NCBI RefSeq assembly: GCF_050948215.1
Contig: NW_027488622.1
Location: 752,501 to 816,500, forward strand
From: Halictus rubicundus
Lineage: Eukaryota; Arthropoda; Insecta; Hymenoptera; Halictidae
Length of the DNA stretch: 64,000 nucleotides
Direction: 5' to 3'
Positions 34,681-46,111 of this stretch are shown here, piece after piece. The notes under the pieces are model-generated. The model searched no databases, was not told where the DNA came from, and saw only the letters and a list, made by a program, of their open reading frames with translations. Made by a program: the position numbers and the translations under genes. Within the stretch, counting starts at the first letter, position 1. Each line of letters begins with the position of its first letter.

Positions 34681-35195
34681 ACATATTTCAAGATATAGAT
34701 ATGTAGAGTTTTGTAGAGTCTGCTACTGTTTCGGATCACGCGAGCTCCGCGGCGGCACGAGACCCAAGTCTGGGCCAGGGGCGAGAGAGGTGACGGGATT
34801 GCCCAAACATAACAAGGCTCTCGTCACCTCTCCCCCCACCTTTCGACCACCTTCAGCGCAACCGACTCCCAATAATTCGTTGTAATTAGTCTTTGAACTG
34901 CTCTTTTCTAACACGCATCGCTTCGCTTGAGCCTTGCCGTTTTCTCTTAACAAAAGGAAACTCATTGCGCTTCTTCGGGTTTCCGCGCTTCGCTTAGTTA
35001 TAGTTTTCTTACGTTATTGTACTAATTGTCTTAAGTTGGTGTCGGGATTAGTTGTTAAGTGACTCACGCAAGTTTGAATAAAATAGACGCTAGATAGATT
35101 TAGAACACCACAGTGCTCGCATCGAAGATTCTTAACTCCCTCCACGATTCCTACTGCATCCTTTAACAGCTACAATAATTTTTGTAATTTTTTTC
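34681..35195. other. Spacer ending in a splice-acceptor-like tract
   Basis: A GC-rich island at 34735-34870 has no recognised domain. The end (TTTTTTTCAG at 35191-35200 region) is a good acceptor for the exon that follows. Confidence 0.4.
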
Positions 35196-35200
35196 AGATG

Positions 35201-35350
35201 CCAACCGTAGCGACTCAAACTGACAGGAAGCTGACGTCGCGCACCCGAGACGCGGGTCGCGATCGCGATGCTCGCGGTCGCGGTCGCCGACATCGCAATT
35301 ACATTCGTCTCGATATCAATCTTCCCGATCGCCTACATCATTTAGATTAG
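35201..35350 (+). CDS. Possible Arg/Gly/Asp-rich terminal exon
   Basis: Directly after a strong polypyrimidine-AG, an ATG-led frame runs 50 codons to TAG at 35348-35350. It reads Thr/Arg-rich, then alternating Arg-Asp and Arg-Gly (DRDARGRGRRHRNYIRLD). The DNA is locally GC-rich in AT-rich surroundings. It could be a last exon of an unrecognised gene; the fold-back that follows starts at its end. No domain is recognised. Confidence 0.35.
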   Translation, partial: PTVATQTDRKLTSRTRDAGRDRDARGRGRRHRNYIRLDINLPDRLHHLD

Positions 35351-35891
35351 ATCAAATGACTTGAATGTTATTGAGAAGTTCGAAGGATTAGTTTATTAGA
35401 CGAGGTGTAAAAAATTTTTGAAAAAAGTTTCAATTGGTCGGAATCGCAAAAGAAATAGTAAAAGTTGGTTTTTTTAGCTTTTTTATCTGAGCCTGTATTG
35501 AAAATTTAAAAAATGTGTTTGATTTTCTTGAATAAATTATATCCATGCTGAATATTTCGTCTATATTGGTTAATTCGTTTACGAGTTATAAACGATTAAA
35601 AGTGCGGTCGAAAATCGTGAAAAATGGCAATTTTTCCACTTGCGTTTATAACTCGTAAACGAATTAACCAATATCGGTGAAATTTCCAGCATGGATATAA
35701 TTTATTCGACCGAATCAAATACATTCTTTAAATTTTCAATACAGGCTCAGATAAAAAAGCTGAAAAAAACAACTTTTACTATATCTTTTGCGATTCCGAC
35801 CAATTCAAATTTTTTTCAAAAATTTTTTACACCTCGTCTAATAAACTAATCCTTCTAACTTCTCAATAACATTCAAGTCATTTGATCTAAT
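35346..35891. mobile_element. 546-bp palindromic MITE
   Basis: Starts ATTAGATCAAATGACTTGAA and ends with its complement; the arms cover nearly the whole element (for example AACGAATTAACCAATAT near 35660 mirrors 35565). The turn is at about 35610-35640. No coding capacity. DNA this palindromic would form a long hairpin as RNA and is a natural source of double-stranded RNA. Confidence 0.8.
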
Positions 35892-36005
35892 TTTTAAAAA
35901 GTTATGTTGCTTCAAATAGTGTAGACTCAGTTTTGCTCGTTACTGTATATGAATGAGAACATTTAAAAAATTGTCTGTTTAATAATGTTTGTTTTTCACG
36001 TTACA

Positions 36006-36183
36006 GCTGCACGAAATACAAAAAGACATAAAGTCGATGAGACGAGGAGGAAGTGGCGGCAGGGGTGGCAGTGGCGGCTGGGGTAGCAGAGGAGGCAGGG
36101 GTGGCAGAGGAGGCAGCGGTGGCTGGAGTAACAGAGGCGCCCATAAAAGTGCCAAACAAAATTATTACATATTTAAAAATTAA
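36006..36183 (+). CDS. Gly-rich (GGSGG/RGG) terminal exon candidate
   Basis: Follows TTTTTCACGTTACAG, a plausible splice acceptor. The frame reads LHEIQKDIKSM, then a Gly/Arg/Ser/Trp tract (RRGGSGGRGGSGGWGSRGG) and ends in SAKQNYYIFKN and TAA. RGG-type tails bind RNA or form low-complexity structural domains. There is no upstream exon that I can connect. A second exon of the same style lies at 38341. Confidence 0.4.
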
Positions 36184-36433
36184 TTTAAAATATAGAATTA
36201 ATACTGATATGTTTAATCTTTTTTGTTATATTCTCCATCTTGCCTTTGCGTTATTCCTTTAAATTCCTAAAATCCAATATATTCCTTTTTCAACTAAAAT
36301 TATTTTTATCATTATTCTACTCTCGTGTGCCTACTGTATACACCTAAAAGATTATTTTCATAGACTTGGTAGTTCAATTGTTATAATTTAATGAAAAAGG
36401 TTGACACTTTATTTTCAAGACCTGTAAAAGTAA

Positions 36434-36676
36434 CCCTTTGCACTCGGCGCTATTTTCATTCTAAAACTAAATTTTTCTCTTCTGTCTTAGAATATTTTCA
36501 TTTTATTCATACGAAACTGATCCGATTTCCACATATAATATTTAAATGTTTAGTAATCTGTTAAATTCAAATTTTTTAATGTAACAAATACATTGTAATA
36601 TTTGTTGTAATTTCTTTGAAATAATGCCACAACAATTTCTAGTGGTGGTTCAGAGTCACCACTCGAGTGCAAAGGG
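36434..36676. mobile_element. piggyBac-like MITE
   Basis: Starts CCCTTTGCACTCG and ends CGAGTGCAAAGGG, a 13-bp terminal inverted repeat typical of piggyBac-derived MITEs. The right flank is TTAA, the piggyBac target; the left flank GTAA differs by one base. 243 bp, non-coding. Confidence 0.8.
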
Positions 36677-37055
36677 TTAACAATTTCTTTTTCTCTTTTG
36701 TATAATGTGGTACTGTATGTAAGCTCGTCGGTATACAAATGTGATCGCAATTTCATATGACACATGAAGCTCCAGCTACTACTATGATATATGCGTATAT
36801 GGACAACTGCACATTGCTTGCATGAGTCCGAAACATCAAACTAGCGGAGTATTTGCATGGATAGGAAAATTATATACATATACACACATATACAGACGCA
36901 CGTTGCCGATGAGCGAATAGGCGTCGAACATAACCACAATCTACGCTTGCAGTTTGCTCCAATCCCACTTCGACAGTCCTGTAGGTTTACGGTCTGGGGA
37001 ATTTCCAGACTGCGGCCTACTACCGCCGGGAAACCGGAAACTGGATGGAAGGCAC

Positions 37056-37323
37056 TGTTGCGTGTTGTAGTACAGAAAACTTTATTACGTCTTATCACGA
37101 CGGAGGTTGTTACAAGAGAGAGATTGTGTAATCGCGGCGGCGGCAAATCCGCCTTGGGTCGTCGGACACGTAGAGTCGAGAGCGGCGACTCGCTCTTGCC
37201 GCCTGCACGCGGCTGATGCCGGCGATGCTAGCGCTGCGGCAAGGTACGGCAGCATACGTAGCCCCTACAGTCCTTCTACTTAGGCGCCACCTGATGAGCT
37301 CCAGCTCAACTAAACTTGTCACA
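37056..37323 (-). repeat. Possible short LTR fragment, minus strand
   Basis: On the minus strand it runs TGTGACAAG to CGCAACA with a GC-rich body and AATAAAG near the end, like an LTR with its polyadenylation signal. No target-site duplication is seen, so the borders are tentative. The adjacent 36677-37055 has no recognised feature. Confidence 0.3.
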
Positions 37324-38340
37324 TTTTTTGCTGTATATTATCGATATCATGAATTCTGACGCTAGAAAGCCATGCCGAAACGGGAAACAAGTTTTCGCCT
37401 TTATTTCGCAACAGAATCAAGACAAATTATAGCTCAATTTGTAGCTGGAGATATTTTCTAATGCGGGCTGGTCTCGACATCATCCAGAAAACTCATCCAA
37501 TGGCATAAAAATGCTTGAATTCCACGGCACGTGCATCGTCAATTTTTGGCCTACTTCTAACGCCCATATTTCTAAATAACTGCATAATCTCGTCAGCTCA
37601 TGACCAGCCCGCATTAGATTGGACCTTCCTCTTTCGAATGAGCCCTTTACCAGCGACAAAATATTCTTTTTTAAGGACGAAAACTTGATCCCCGTAAAAC
37701 CATATTTTGTCGGTAAAGTAGTCAATCTACTTTTGGCAGTCCGGGCCCTTAAAACCAATAACCAAATCCTCCTGGAAATACCTGGATCCCGTATTCGGTA
37801 TCTCCGAAACTGGAACGCAGAAAAAAAGTATGCTACGAAATTTGCTGATCTTTTTAATCACAATAAGATTCTATTATAAAAAATATAGATATCAATTTGA
37901 AAAAACGAAGTTGACCTTCAAATACCCTTGAAAACGCCACCCAAATAAAAAACTAATACTGCTCCCCCTCGAAATACTTGGACACGTGTCTTATACGTTT
38001 TTAATATCTTTCATACTTTTCGAGATATTCGGCTGGAAAGTTTTCAAATGATCACCCTGTATATTGCATTACAACGAGGTTACAAGGCATTACAACAGTT
38101 GTTGTACAACTGTTTATACAACATTCGTCACATTTAGAGGATTCTGACTGCATCCATGAGAACTTAATGATAGCACACATGTGCTATGTTTTTGTCCACA
38201 TGATCCTACTAGACCTGCAGGCAAGCTCGAATATTAGAGCCGAGTTCCGAGCGAATAGCTTGCATCGTGCAGGCACTCGACACAGCTCGACATATTTGTT
38301 ACTTTTAGTCTCATTAATGTACTTTTTATATATTGCAGAA
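37324..38340. other. Spacer with DNA-transposon debris
   Basis: A 16-bp inverted pair, CTAATGCGGGCTGGTC (37459) and GACCAGCCCGCATTAG (37602), brackets about 160 bp. At 38052 GATCACCCTGTAT is the kind of end seen in mariner-like or other TA-target MITEs, but its partner is missing. An 86-codon frame at 37619-37879 has no recognised domain. Confidence 0.4.
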
Positions 38341-38515
38341 AAAAATGATCTCCGCGCGAGGTGCGGAACAACATCTATAAGCGGCTGAGGGGGCAGTGGC
38401 CGACGAAACGGACGAGGGGGCGGGCGAGGTTTCGGCCGATGGAGCGGCGGGCGAGGCATTACACAAGGCGGCAGAGGAGCTCACAATTATCACATAACGT
38501 TTCAATAAAAAAAAA
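38339..38515 (+). pseudogene. Second RGG-rich terminal exon, with in-frame TGA
   Basis: After TATATTGCAG one frame reads AEKNDLRARCGTTSISG, then TGA, then a Gly/Arg-rich run (GGSGRRNGRGGGRGFGRWSG) and GGRGAHNYHITFQ with TAA. The style and the GGRGAH-type end resemble the exon at 36006-36183 (GWSNRGAH). The TGA within the Gly tract suggests a nonsense mutation or an alternative frame; another frame of the same DNA is Ala/Glu-rich and also open. I cannot decide which is used. Confidence 0.32.
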
Positions 38516-39147
38516 TATATACATATGTTCTCTAATTTAATTTTTTGAATTTTCCTTTGTGTTCGCCTTATCATTTTTTAATTAATTGTTTAAAAAAATA
38601 AGCAGAACGCCGAGCCCTAGCAGAGCACAGTCTCAGCCTCCAGAAACACAGAAACACATCCACGTAGACAGAATATTCCGAAGGCACACATAGCATCGCA
38701 ATACAGATAGGGCAAAGCGGGTGTTGGACCAAGAAAACTTGAACAGGAAAAATCCTCATCGCCCAATCTTACCGACCTACAGAGGGAGGTCGAACCATAA
38801 AGCATCGGAGCACGTTCACGAAACCTTCAGGGGAACAACAGTTCAAATCCAAACAGATCGGCAGAAGCGATCACACCGCAGCATCGAGCTCTTTCAGGTC
38901 ACCGAACGGAACATCCGTAACTGGAGAGTCATGCCGGAAGAATGTATTATGAAATTTTATTATTAAATTATTATTATTTTTTTTTATTATTAAACTACTA
39001 AGAAACATCATAGATGCCTGAATGGTGATTGAAGAATCACCACCTACCTTATTACTGCCATTATTTACGCGTATTATTGTGTTATATACTTAAGGGCATG
39101 CGCGCAGTTGGCGCGGGATATGAACGTAATTTGTTTATAACGACCGC
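38516..39147. other. Spacer, no supported gene
   Basis: An 81-codon frame at 38721-38966 is Arg/His-rich without a domain; AT-rich repeats (TTATTATTA) follow. No splice-supported structure is evident. Confidence 0.4.
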
Positions 39148-39158
39148 ATGCAGAAAAA

Positions 39159-40928
39159 TGAAAATCGCTACGGTTATTCGGTATCGTGCATTCGGTAAAG
39201 GCGATCGAAGGCAACATTTCGTAGGCAAAATTTGGGCCAATGGAACCGGTAAGTTTCAGTCTCCTCTATCATATAATTAATCTAAAATATCATATATATT
39301 ATCGGTATATCATTATATTATTTTTCATATGTTTTTCAGATTCGAGACCGTCGACCAGGGAGGACGATCCAGAAACCGGCGAGGTATCAGACCACCTCGT
39401 CGGATGAGGGGCCTCGGCGACGGAAACGCCTCATTCAATTGCCTAGTGCCGGTGATTCCGATGAGGAGCTCCGGCGAATTCTGGAGGCCGATTCGCCGGA
39501 AAATCATGGATCGACATCATTGCTTAACAATCCTCCTCCTATACCACCATCAACCTCCTCACCGATAGATTTATCCTCTTCCTCCTCATCCTATCTACCA
39601 CCACGTCCTATACCACCACAGACCACCACCATTCCAGACCACCATGATTCCATGCATCCCCCATCCGATCCATGCATTCCATATCCTCCCAATACGAGCA
39701 ACTGATGAAAAGGCTTGACCGCATAGAGAAAAAATGGATCAGTATGTAATTTAAGAAATTGAAATTACAGTAATGACAGTATGATGGAAATATTTAACAA
39801 GAATTAACAAAATTGACTTCTTTGTAGAATATTAAGCAAAAAGGACAAACCAAGAAATTATGGGAAAAAGCCGGAATATGTCTACCTCTTCGAACGAGGG
39901 AAGAGGTAGACAACTTTGAAAACTGCTTCGACGAGGAGTATAATAATGTGGTAAGTGTATGCATTTATTCCATTGCTATATGCGCGCACACGTGTGAGTA
40001 TATATATTAATGATATCAGTTATTATTTTTTAGGTTGACTTTTTGCTCATATCGGAGGGCACAATCTAAAAGAGGCACTCAGTGCCTCTTTTAGAGAGGC
40101 TGTCTCAGACAGCCTCTTACCCTTATACACATGGTTTGGCACGGACAGTTGGCAACCATTGTGTCCCACGAAAATTGTGCGGGCCCTTTTCGAGAAGAAT
40201 TAGTTATTCCTTAATACATTAACATTAATATGACCGTGTGTAAGGAATTCGAGCGACCGCGACCCATGCGGGCCGCAACCATAGGCCGGCCAAGGGCGCA
40301 GTTTATGATTACGGTGCGGACGTGACTTCAGGCTATTTTTGAGATTTAGCGGAACTTTATGTTTTATGATGATTTATTAGAGACTTCGTATTTTAGCTAA
40401 AGGTCTAAATAGTCGTTGACGTACCGTAAAACATCTGCGGACCAAACGTGCACCATTAAGGACCCTAGGTAGGCGACGAGGATTCGGGGCGAGGGTACCC
40501 AAATAAACTAGTCGGCTTCCCTCACCCTGTCGCCTCTCGGAGGGCGTACTTTACAATTAAGACACCCGATTGGCTTCTGGGATGTAACCGCCTACACGGC
40601 AAAAACCGTTAAAAGTGTAGAGCGGAGAAGAAGCCAACGTTGTCGTAGCGCGCACGAGGGTAACCTCTAGTCCTTGTCCTTTTCTGAAATAAACGTGTTT
40701 ATCGCATTCTAAGATCCTCGACATCCTTACACGTGTAAATAATCTTTGTTAAATAATGTTGCAGATGCAGTTTGCGAAAGCACAGCTTTTTCAAGGCCCA
40801 CTCGCCTCGAATTTCAAGATTCGATGCGAGTGGTCCTGAAAGCTCGCAAGGAAAGGGTCCAGCACAAGAAGCCGTCGGGCAGTGCGGCCAGATACGTTAA
40901 TCCCTGGGAGAAGGCGGAGGGTTGGTAA
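39159..40928 (+). pseudogene. DUF4806-type gene, decayed or mis-framed
   Basis: Proposed exons: 39159-39249 (YRAFGKGDRRQHFVGKIWAN, donor GTAAGT), 39341-39753 (Ser/Pro-rich, RRRKRLIQLPSAGDSDEE, then in another frame a coiled segment YEQLMKRLDRIEKKW), 39828-39951 (LPLRTREEVDNFENCFDEEY, donor GTAAGT), 40035-40203 and 40766-40928 (STAFSRPTRLEFQDSMRVVL). The third exon and the following frame (LKEALSASFREAVSDSLLPL, YTWFG) match the C-terminal DUF4806 pattern of insect proteins of unknown function. Frames disagree at three joints, and a one-base slip is needed near 40062, so I call it a pseudogene. Sequence errors or different splice sites are an alternative. A solo LTR sits in the last intron. Confidence 0.5.
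40239..40731. repeat. Solo LTR, 493 bp
   Basis: Starts TGTAAGGA and ends TCCTTACA (8-bp inverted repeat) and is flanked by CGTG on both sides (40235-40238, 40732-40735). AATAAA occurs near 40502 and 40688. It is the footprint of LTR-LTR recombination of a Gypsy-type element, lying in the last intron of the DUF4806-type gene. Confidence 0.85.
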
Positions 40929-41893
40929 CCGGGGCGCAAGTGGAGGGAGGAGTAGTAGTGGGTAAACCCTCGCTGTCACATCGCCCCTCTGAAACGGGGG
41001 GCGATCGCTTGGGGAGTCCCACACTTTCTCGGGGTTGGAATGGCCCCGAGAAGTTGCGCGTAAAGCATTTAAGCTCCTGCACTTAAAATAACAAAAATAA
41101 AAAGCACCAAACACCACTTTTCAGTGCTCCAAACAGCACTTTGTGGTGCTAATTTAAAATTATATTAAATCATATTTTAAATTAAATTGGCTTTTTAAAT
41201 TAAATTATGTATTTTAAATTATATTAAATTATATTACAATTGTACTAATTGTAAGAGTTTAAAAATAAATTCAATTGAAATAAAAAATTAATACACATTA
41301 AAAATATTCCGTCATCCCTTTCCATATCCTTCTTTCAATCTTCTTCGAATTCACTTCCTCTCGCACGCACACTCTTCGCGCTCTTTTCTCTCTCTCTCTC
41401 TCTCGCACACTCGTGCTCTCTCTGTCTCGCACGCACACTCTTCGCGCTCTTTTCTTTCTCTCTCGCACGCACACTCTTCGCGCGCGTTCTCTCTCTCTCT
41501 TTCTCGCACGTACCCTCTTCGCCTTCCACAACACGGCGCTTTGTCTTTCACGACACATTGTGGTGTTTACGCATTACTTTTTCTTTATTACGCATTGAAA
41601 CTTAAATGAAATACCTTTTCCCATCCTACACAGGAAGATTTACTTCAATTTTTCCCGATATTTACTGTTAGAACAAGGTTACGTCCGTTCTTAGTGTGAC
41701 GGACGTGCCCTCTATAACGAAGGCTGATCGCAGCCAAAGTTTGGCTCCAATTCCGCATGGAATTTTACCTGGAGAGTTTGCATTGATTTTGCAATCCATC
41801 TGCCTCCGCATTTGACTAGGAATTCGACGACAAAATTTGGTGACCAAATCATACCAAATGGGGACCTTCAAGCAAGGTTTGGTACCAAATATA
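40929..41893. other. Spacer with simple repeats
   Basis: 41140-41290 is AT-rich with AAATTATATTAAAT repeats; 41360-41515 is a polypyrimidine block in which CGCACGCACACTCTTCGCG recurs about every 50-75 bp. The Arg/Glu-rich minus frames over it are artefacts of the repeat. Confidence 0.5.
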
Positions 41894-42293
41894 CAGGGTC
41901 ATCCGTTTTTAAACGGCCAAACGTCAACCAGCTATAGAGGACCCCAAATGGAACAACTTTCACCCCTAACACTTTTTTTGATTCGAAGTTATTTCATTCA
42001 GTCACCCCGGCGTGCCCCATGTCAAAAAAACCAAGATCCAAAGGTCATACAAAAGAGTTGACTTAATAAAAAAGATGCCCCTATTTATTTTAAACCAAAC
42101 AAAGGAAAAATCATCAAGATACATAATTGCAGTCCTAATATATTTAATCTTAAGTGAACGCAAAAAATGACATGTTTTTGAAATTATCTAAAAATCAAGA
42201 CCGAATCAAAAAAAGTGTTAGGGGTGAAAGTTGTTTCATTTGGGGTCCTCTATAGCTGGTTGACGTTTGGCCGTTTGAAAACGGATGACCCTG
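41894..42293. mobile_element. 400-bp TA-target MITE with about 100-bp inverted ends
   Basis: Runs from CAGGGTCATCCG to CGGATGACCCTG with TA on both sides (TATA..TATA). The arms continue through CCAAACGTCAACCAGCTATA and its complement. The end pattern and TA duplication suggest a Tc1/mariner-type or related source; no transposase. Confidence 0.8.
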
Positions 42294-42379
42294 TATATGT
42301 CTTTTGCTCGTAATGTGTGGAGCACACATTCCACTGCTCAGAGGGGTTTCTCTGGGTCAGCTTTCGAATGGTTCATTAA

Positions 42380-42853
42380 TCATTGAAAAACCTCTAAGGG
42401 CAATTTTGACCATCTTAATCGGCTAGGCCCTTTGCAATTTCTAGCTTTTACCATTAAATCTTCTATTAGCGGAAAGGGTTGTGATTGTGGTACGGCCATT
42501 TTATTTAAGTCTCTAAAATCGCAACACAATCTTGTTTTTTTATTTTCTTCTCTTTTGTACGCTGGAGTTACTGGAGCCGCGAAGGGGCTGTAAAATTTTG
42601 CAACTTGTGCTTCTATCTCCTTTTTGTCTTCTATGCTGCATTTGTGTGGTCTTTTGCTACAGAATTTGTCCATTAGTAGGTCAATTCTAGCCTCATAATT
42701 TTTCACCATCCCTACATCGTATTTATCTTTGGCAAATATTGCACTGTACTTTTCTATTAATTTGTTTATTTCTGTTTTTCTTTTATAGTCCAGTTGATCT
42801 ATAGAAACTCTAAAATTTGATGTATTTATATGTTCGTTAAAATTTATAACATA
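42380..42853 (-). pseudogene. Gypsy pol fragment (protease-RT linker, RT start), minus strand
   Basis: The minus-strand frame contains the linker with EKYSAIFAKDKYDVG and the RT finger block SPFAAPVTPAYKREENKKTR, CCDFRDLNKMAVPQSQPFP, then breaks off after LIEDLMVKARN. It is the downstream half of an element whose protease lies at 50444-50821; the BEL insertion at 42854-50438 separates the two. RT palm, RNase H and integrase are absent. Confidence 0.8.
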
Positions 42854-43061
42854 TGTCCGATTCGTCGCAGACGGTCCGCGTATTTCCGGCCGTGTGGCAA
42901 TCGAGGATGCCACAGCTGCGCGAAGCATGCTCTTTCGTCCCAAAACATATTGCGCATAGAGCCCTTTTCCGATTTTTGTCCGTCCTTCGACTAATCACGA
43001 AGAATGCTAATCCTTGAGTTGCCGCACGCGAGGCGCTTGAGGGTTCGAGCTGATGGCATTG
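42854..43061 (+). repeat. BEL 5' LTR, truncated
   Basis: Matches the first 208 bases of the 3' LTR, ending at CTGATGGCATTG. The rest of the LTR, the primer-binding site and the very start of gag are deleted, so the element has lost its promoter-primer region. Confidence 0.85.
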
Positions 43062-44785
43062 CAAATTACAATGCTTATGAGTTTCCTTGAAAATTATAAG
43101 GACTCTGCTAAAGAACGCGTTAAACTACGAGAACGGATCGAGCGTTTAAAATCATACTTCGAAAAATTCGACGAACAACAAAACGAGCTGGCAATAATAT
43201 CGGATGACAGCGAGACTGTGCTTTTGCAACGAGAAGAACTCACAGAATATTACGATGATGTGCTAGCGTCCGCGATAACACTGTTAGAAAATCTTCAGAC
43301 GCCTTCAAATAATGCAATCAAGGAAAACAATCTTACAAGTAAATCCAATTCGGTTCCAGTCAAATTACCTAAAATAGATTTACCAAAATTCGATGGTCGC
43401 ATCGAAAATTGGATTACCTTTAAAGACGCCTTCCAACGATGATACACGCGCACGAAGGTCTAAGTAATATTCAGAAATTAAATTATTTTAGGCTTTCATT
43501 ATCAGGAAGAGCCGAAATCGCGATAGGAGCTTTTACAATTACTGACGACAACTACGCAGCCGCTTGGAATCATTTAGTAGAAATTTACGATAACAAACGC
43601 GCTTTGGTTTTACGACACGCGGCACTTTTACGCGACACTCCATCAATGCCTAACGAGTAATCCGAGTCAATTCGCGATCTTGTTAATGTGGATTGGATTT
43701 TTGCCGAGGATGGGTGTCACGGGGCGGAATAACGAACTGCGAAACTTCCCAAAAAATATCTTTACTTGTCGAAGTGCTCGAAACGGAGGTTGCTCGGAAT
43801 CTGTCGAGTCTCTTCGGTTCTCCTTAATTTTCCTTGAGGCTATGGAGGGGTGAATCCTAGCTTACCCCGGCTGCCTGCCGGGGTGCTGGAAAAACCCAAG
43901 GGTTGTAAACTTCGGGGCCCCCGGGCACTGCTCGCCACATGGCTCGGACCCATCCACATTTGGGTTGCAGATGCTCGGGAGTCCCGCTCCATGAATTGGG
44001 CCCGCCGAAGGTCTCCGGTTTACGATCCCGGCGCAATAAAATGTACCCTCGTAGGAAATGCCCACATTAACCATATGCAATTACAAATACGTTCATTGCA
44101 AGCTCTAGGTCGTAGTTGGGAGGATATCGCCAACGATCTCATAACTAGTATAATTATTTCGCGCATGGGCAAGGAGATCAGGAAAACGTGGGAACGCACG
44201 TTAGCCGATACCGAAGTGCCAAAAATAAACAATATTTTCAAATTCTTGCATTTGGCCTCCCACCAATGCAGGGATTATGAATCAATATCAAACATCACGA
44301 CGCAAGATCCTCCGATTAAGAAACCGCAAAATGATAATCGCGCATACAACACTCGACCACTCCCTTTGTCTTCGCCGCCAAATAATCGCGCATACAACAA
44401 CCGTACACCTCAATTTTATTCGCAAAATAATCGCGCTTATAATACACGGTCATCTCCATCGCCATCACCAAACTTGAATTATCGTCAAGCTTTCGTAACG
44501 CAATATCGCTTTCCAACTTGCGGGATTTGTAAAACAGGTGAACATGCGGCTTATCAATGTAAAAAGTTTTTGGAAGCCCCCGTAGATAAAAAAATAGAAT
44601 TAGCGCGCAAGGCCGAACTTTGCTTAAATTGTCTAAAGCCCGGTCATTCACCTGATACCTGTTACCGGGGCAGGTGTCAAAAATGTCATCGACCACATAA
44701 CACGCGTCTTCATCGGGATAAAAATTCTAAGCAGCCAACAGTAACTTCACACGCCGAATCAAAAAACCTTGAAAACGACTCCTGA
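43062..44785 (+). pseudogene. BEL gag, interrupted
   Basis: Gag (DUF1759 type) with LRERIERLKSYFEKFDE, KLPKIDLPKFDGRIENWITF, LNYFRLSLSGRAE and, after an insertion, MQLQIRSLQALGRSWED. Near the end are two zinc-binding motifs, CGICKTGEHAAYQC and CLNCLKPGHSPDTC. Damage: one frameshift near 43436, a TAA at 43658-43660, the LTR-like insertion 43687-44066 and a TGA at 44783-44785 before protease. It made the particle shell. Confidence 0.8.
43687..44066. repeat. Solo LTR nested in BEL gag
   Basis: 380 bp from TGTGGATTGG to GCCCACA, flanked by TTAA on both sides (43683-43686, 44067-44070). Contains CAATAAAATG near the right end, a poly(A) signal. The BEL gag frame is continuous across it once it is left out, so the insertion is later than BEL. 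Confidence 0.72.
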
Positions 44786-45669
44786 CTAGCTACCCGCTTC
44801 GACGTTACGCATCAATCCCAAAACAAGATAACATCGCTAATCGTTGATGGTTCGACCCATGATTTAATGGCTACAGCCACCGTTCATGCTTTGGACATCA
44901 ATAAAAAACTCATAAATTGTAGAACGCTCTTGGATACATGTTCAAACGCAAATTTTATAACAGAAGAATTATTAACAAAGTTGAAATTACCAACGCGCGA
45001 GCAGAGCGTAACGATCGAAGCGTTGAACGAGCTCAATACCATAACAAATAGGCAAGTCAAACTGACAATCAAATCCCGTTTGAATAACTTTAAACGCGAT
45101 TTATATTTTTTCGTAATTCCACGCATTGCTGGGCACTCTTACCCGACATCCAAATAGATAAAACAAAAATCGCGATTCCGTCTAACATTCGATTGGCGGA
45201 TCCAAATTTTCATAAACCCGCGCCTATCGACATGCTGATCGGTACGGGACTGACGCTCTCGTGCCTCAGTATCGGTCAAATAAATTTATCGAAACGAACC
45301 GACTCTGACCTGATCTTACAAAAAACTCAATTCGGTTGGGTCATCGGGGGGAGTGCTCCTCCTACGTTCCACAAAAATTCGCGCAAATCCTTCTATAACA
45401 ATACCGAATTTGATTTGAAAAAATTTTGGGAAATCGAAGAAGGACCACAACTTCCTCATTTCACACCTGAAGAGGAAGCTTGTGAAACGCATTTTAAAAA
45501 TAACATTTCGCGCTCTGTTACCGGTCGATACGTAGTCGCGCTTCCATTTAACGACAAAAAACAAAGTATAGGAGAAACTTATAATCGCGCTATGAGTAGA
45601 TTTCAATCATTAGAAAGACGATTCGCTCTTAATCCACAATTGCATACAGAGTATACACAGGCAATAGAG
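44786..45669 (+). pseudogene. BEL protease and pol N-terminal region
   Basis: Continues from gag after the TGA. It has the Pao-type aspartic protease motif LLDTCSNANFITEELL and the following IPSNIRLADPNFHKPAPIDM, LIGTGLTLSC, TQFGWVIGG block. A one-base slip near 45130-45140 separates the protease frame from the next. The frame ends at 45669 where another insertion begins. Confidence 0.75.
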
Positions 45670-46107
45670 TGAGGAGTCTGTTTGGAATCTGGTTCAATAT
45701 ACACGGATATTTGTTGTAGAGGATTTATTTTAGAATGGACAACTGACAGAGTGACGTCTAGACTGGTAGCTGAGGACTCACTGCCTAGGTTTCCATCGCC
45801 CTGTCTACTTATACTTTTCTCTGCCCTTTGTGGCAGGGAGAAATCTCTTCCAAATAGTGCTGGTGTCCTCCAGACCTTTCGCACGTGGGGCTCTTCCGGT
45901 CGCGGACGACCGCTGCCCTCTTGTCGAAGGTCCTTCGGCACTCCACGATTTATGGTACCCGTGTGCAGCTATTGAGACTGTGACTAACTCGAACTAAAAT
46001 CATGCTAGGGACTGAAACTAAACAGTTCTCTCAAAAATAGCATTGTCTAGTCACGTATACCATAAATCGTGTGTTCAGCAGTTTTCCAACTTTCTCTAGT
46101 CCCTACA
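45670..46107. repeat. LTR-like insertion nested in BEL pol
   Basis: 438 bp from TGAGGAGTCT to CCCTACA, flanked by AGAG on both sides (45666-45669, 46108-46111). The pol frame resumes exactly after it. An inverted pair, ACGATTTATGGTA and TACCATAAATCGT, lies inside (about 45948 and 46058). A solo LTR is likely; a different type of insertion with a 4-bp duplication cannot be excluded. Confidence 0.6.
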
Positions 46108-46111
46108 AGAG

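Noticed and set aside
41298..41558. Arg/Glu/Cys-rich minus-strand frames
   Set aside because: They are readings of the CT/GA-rich simple repeat with CGCACGCACAC interruptions.
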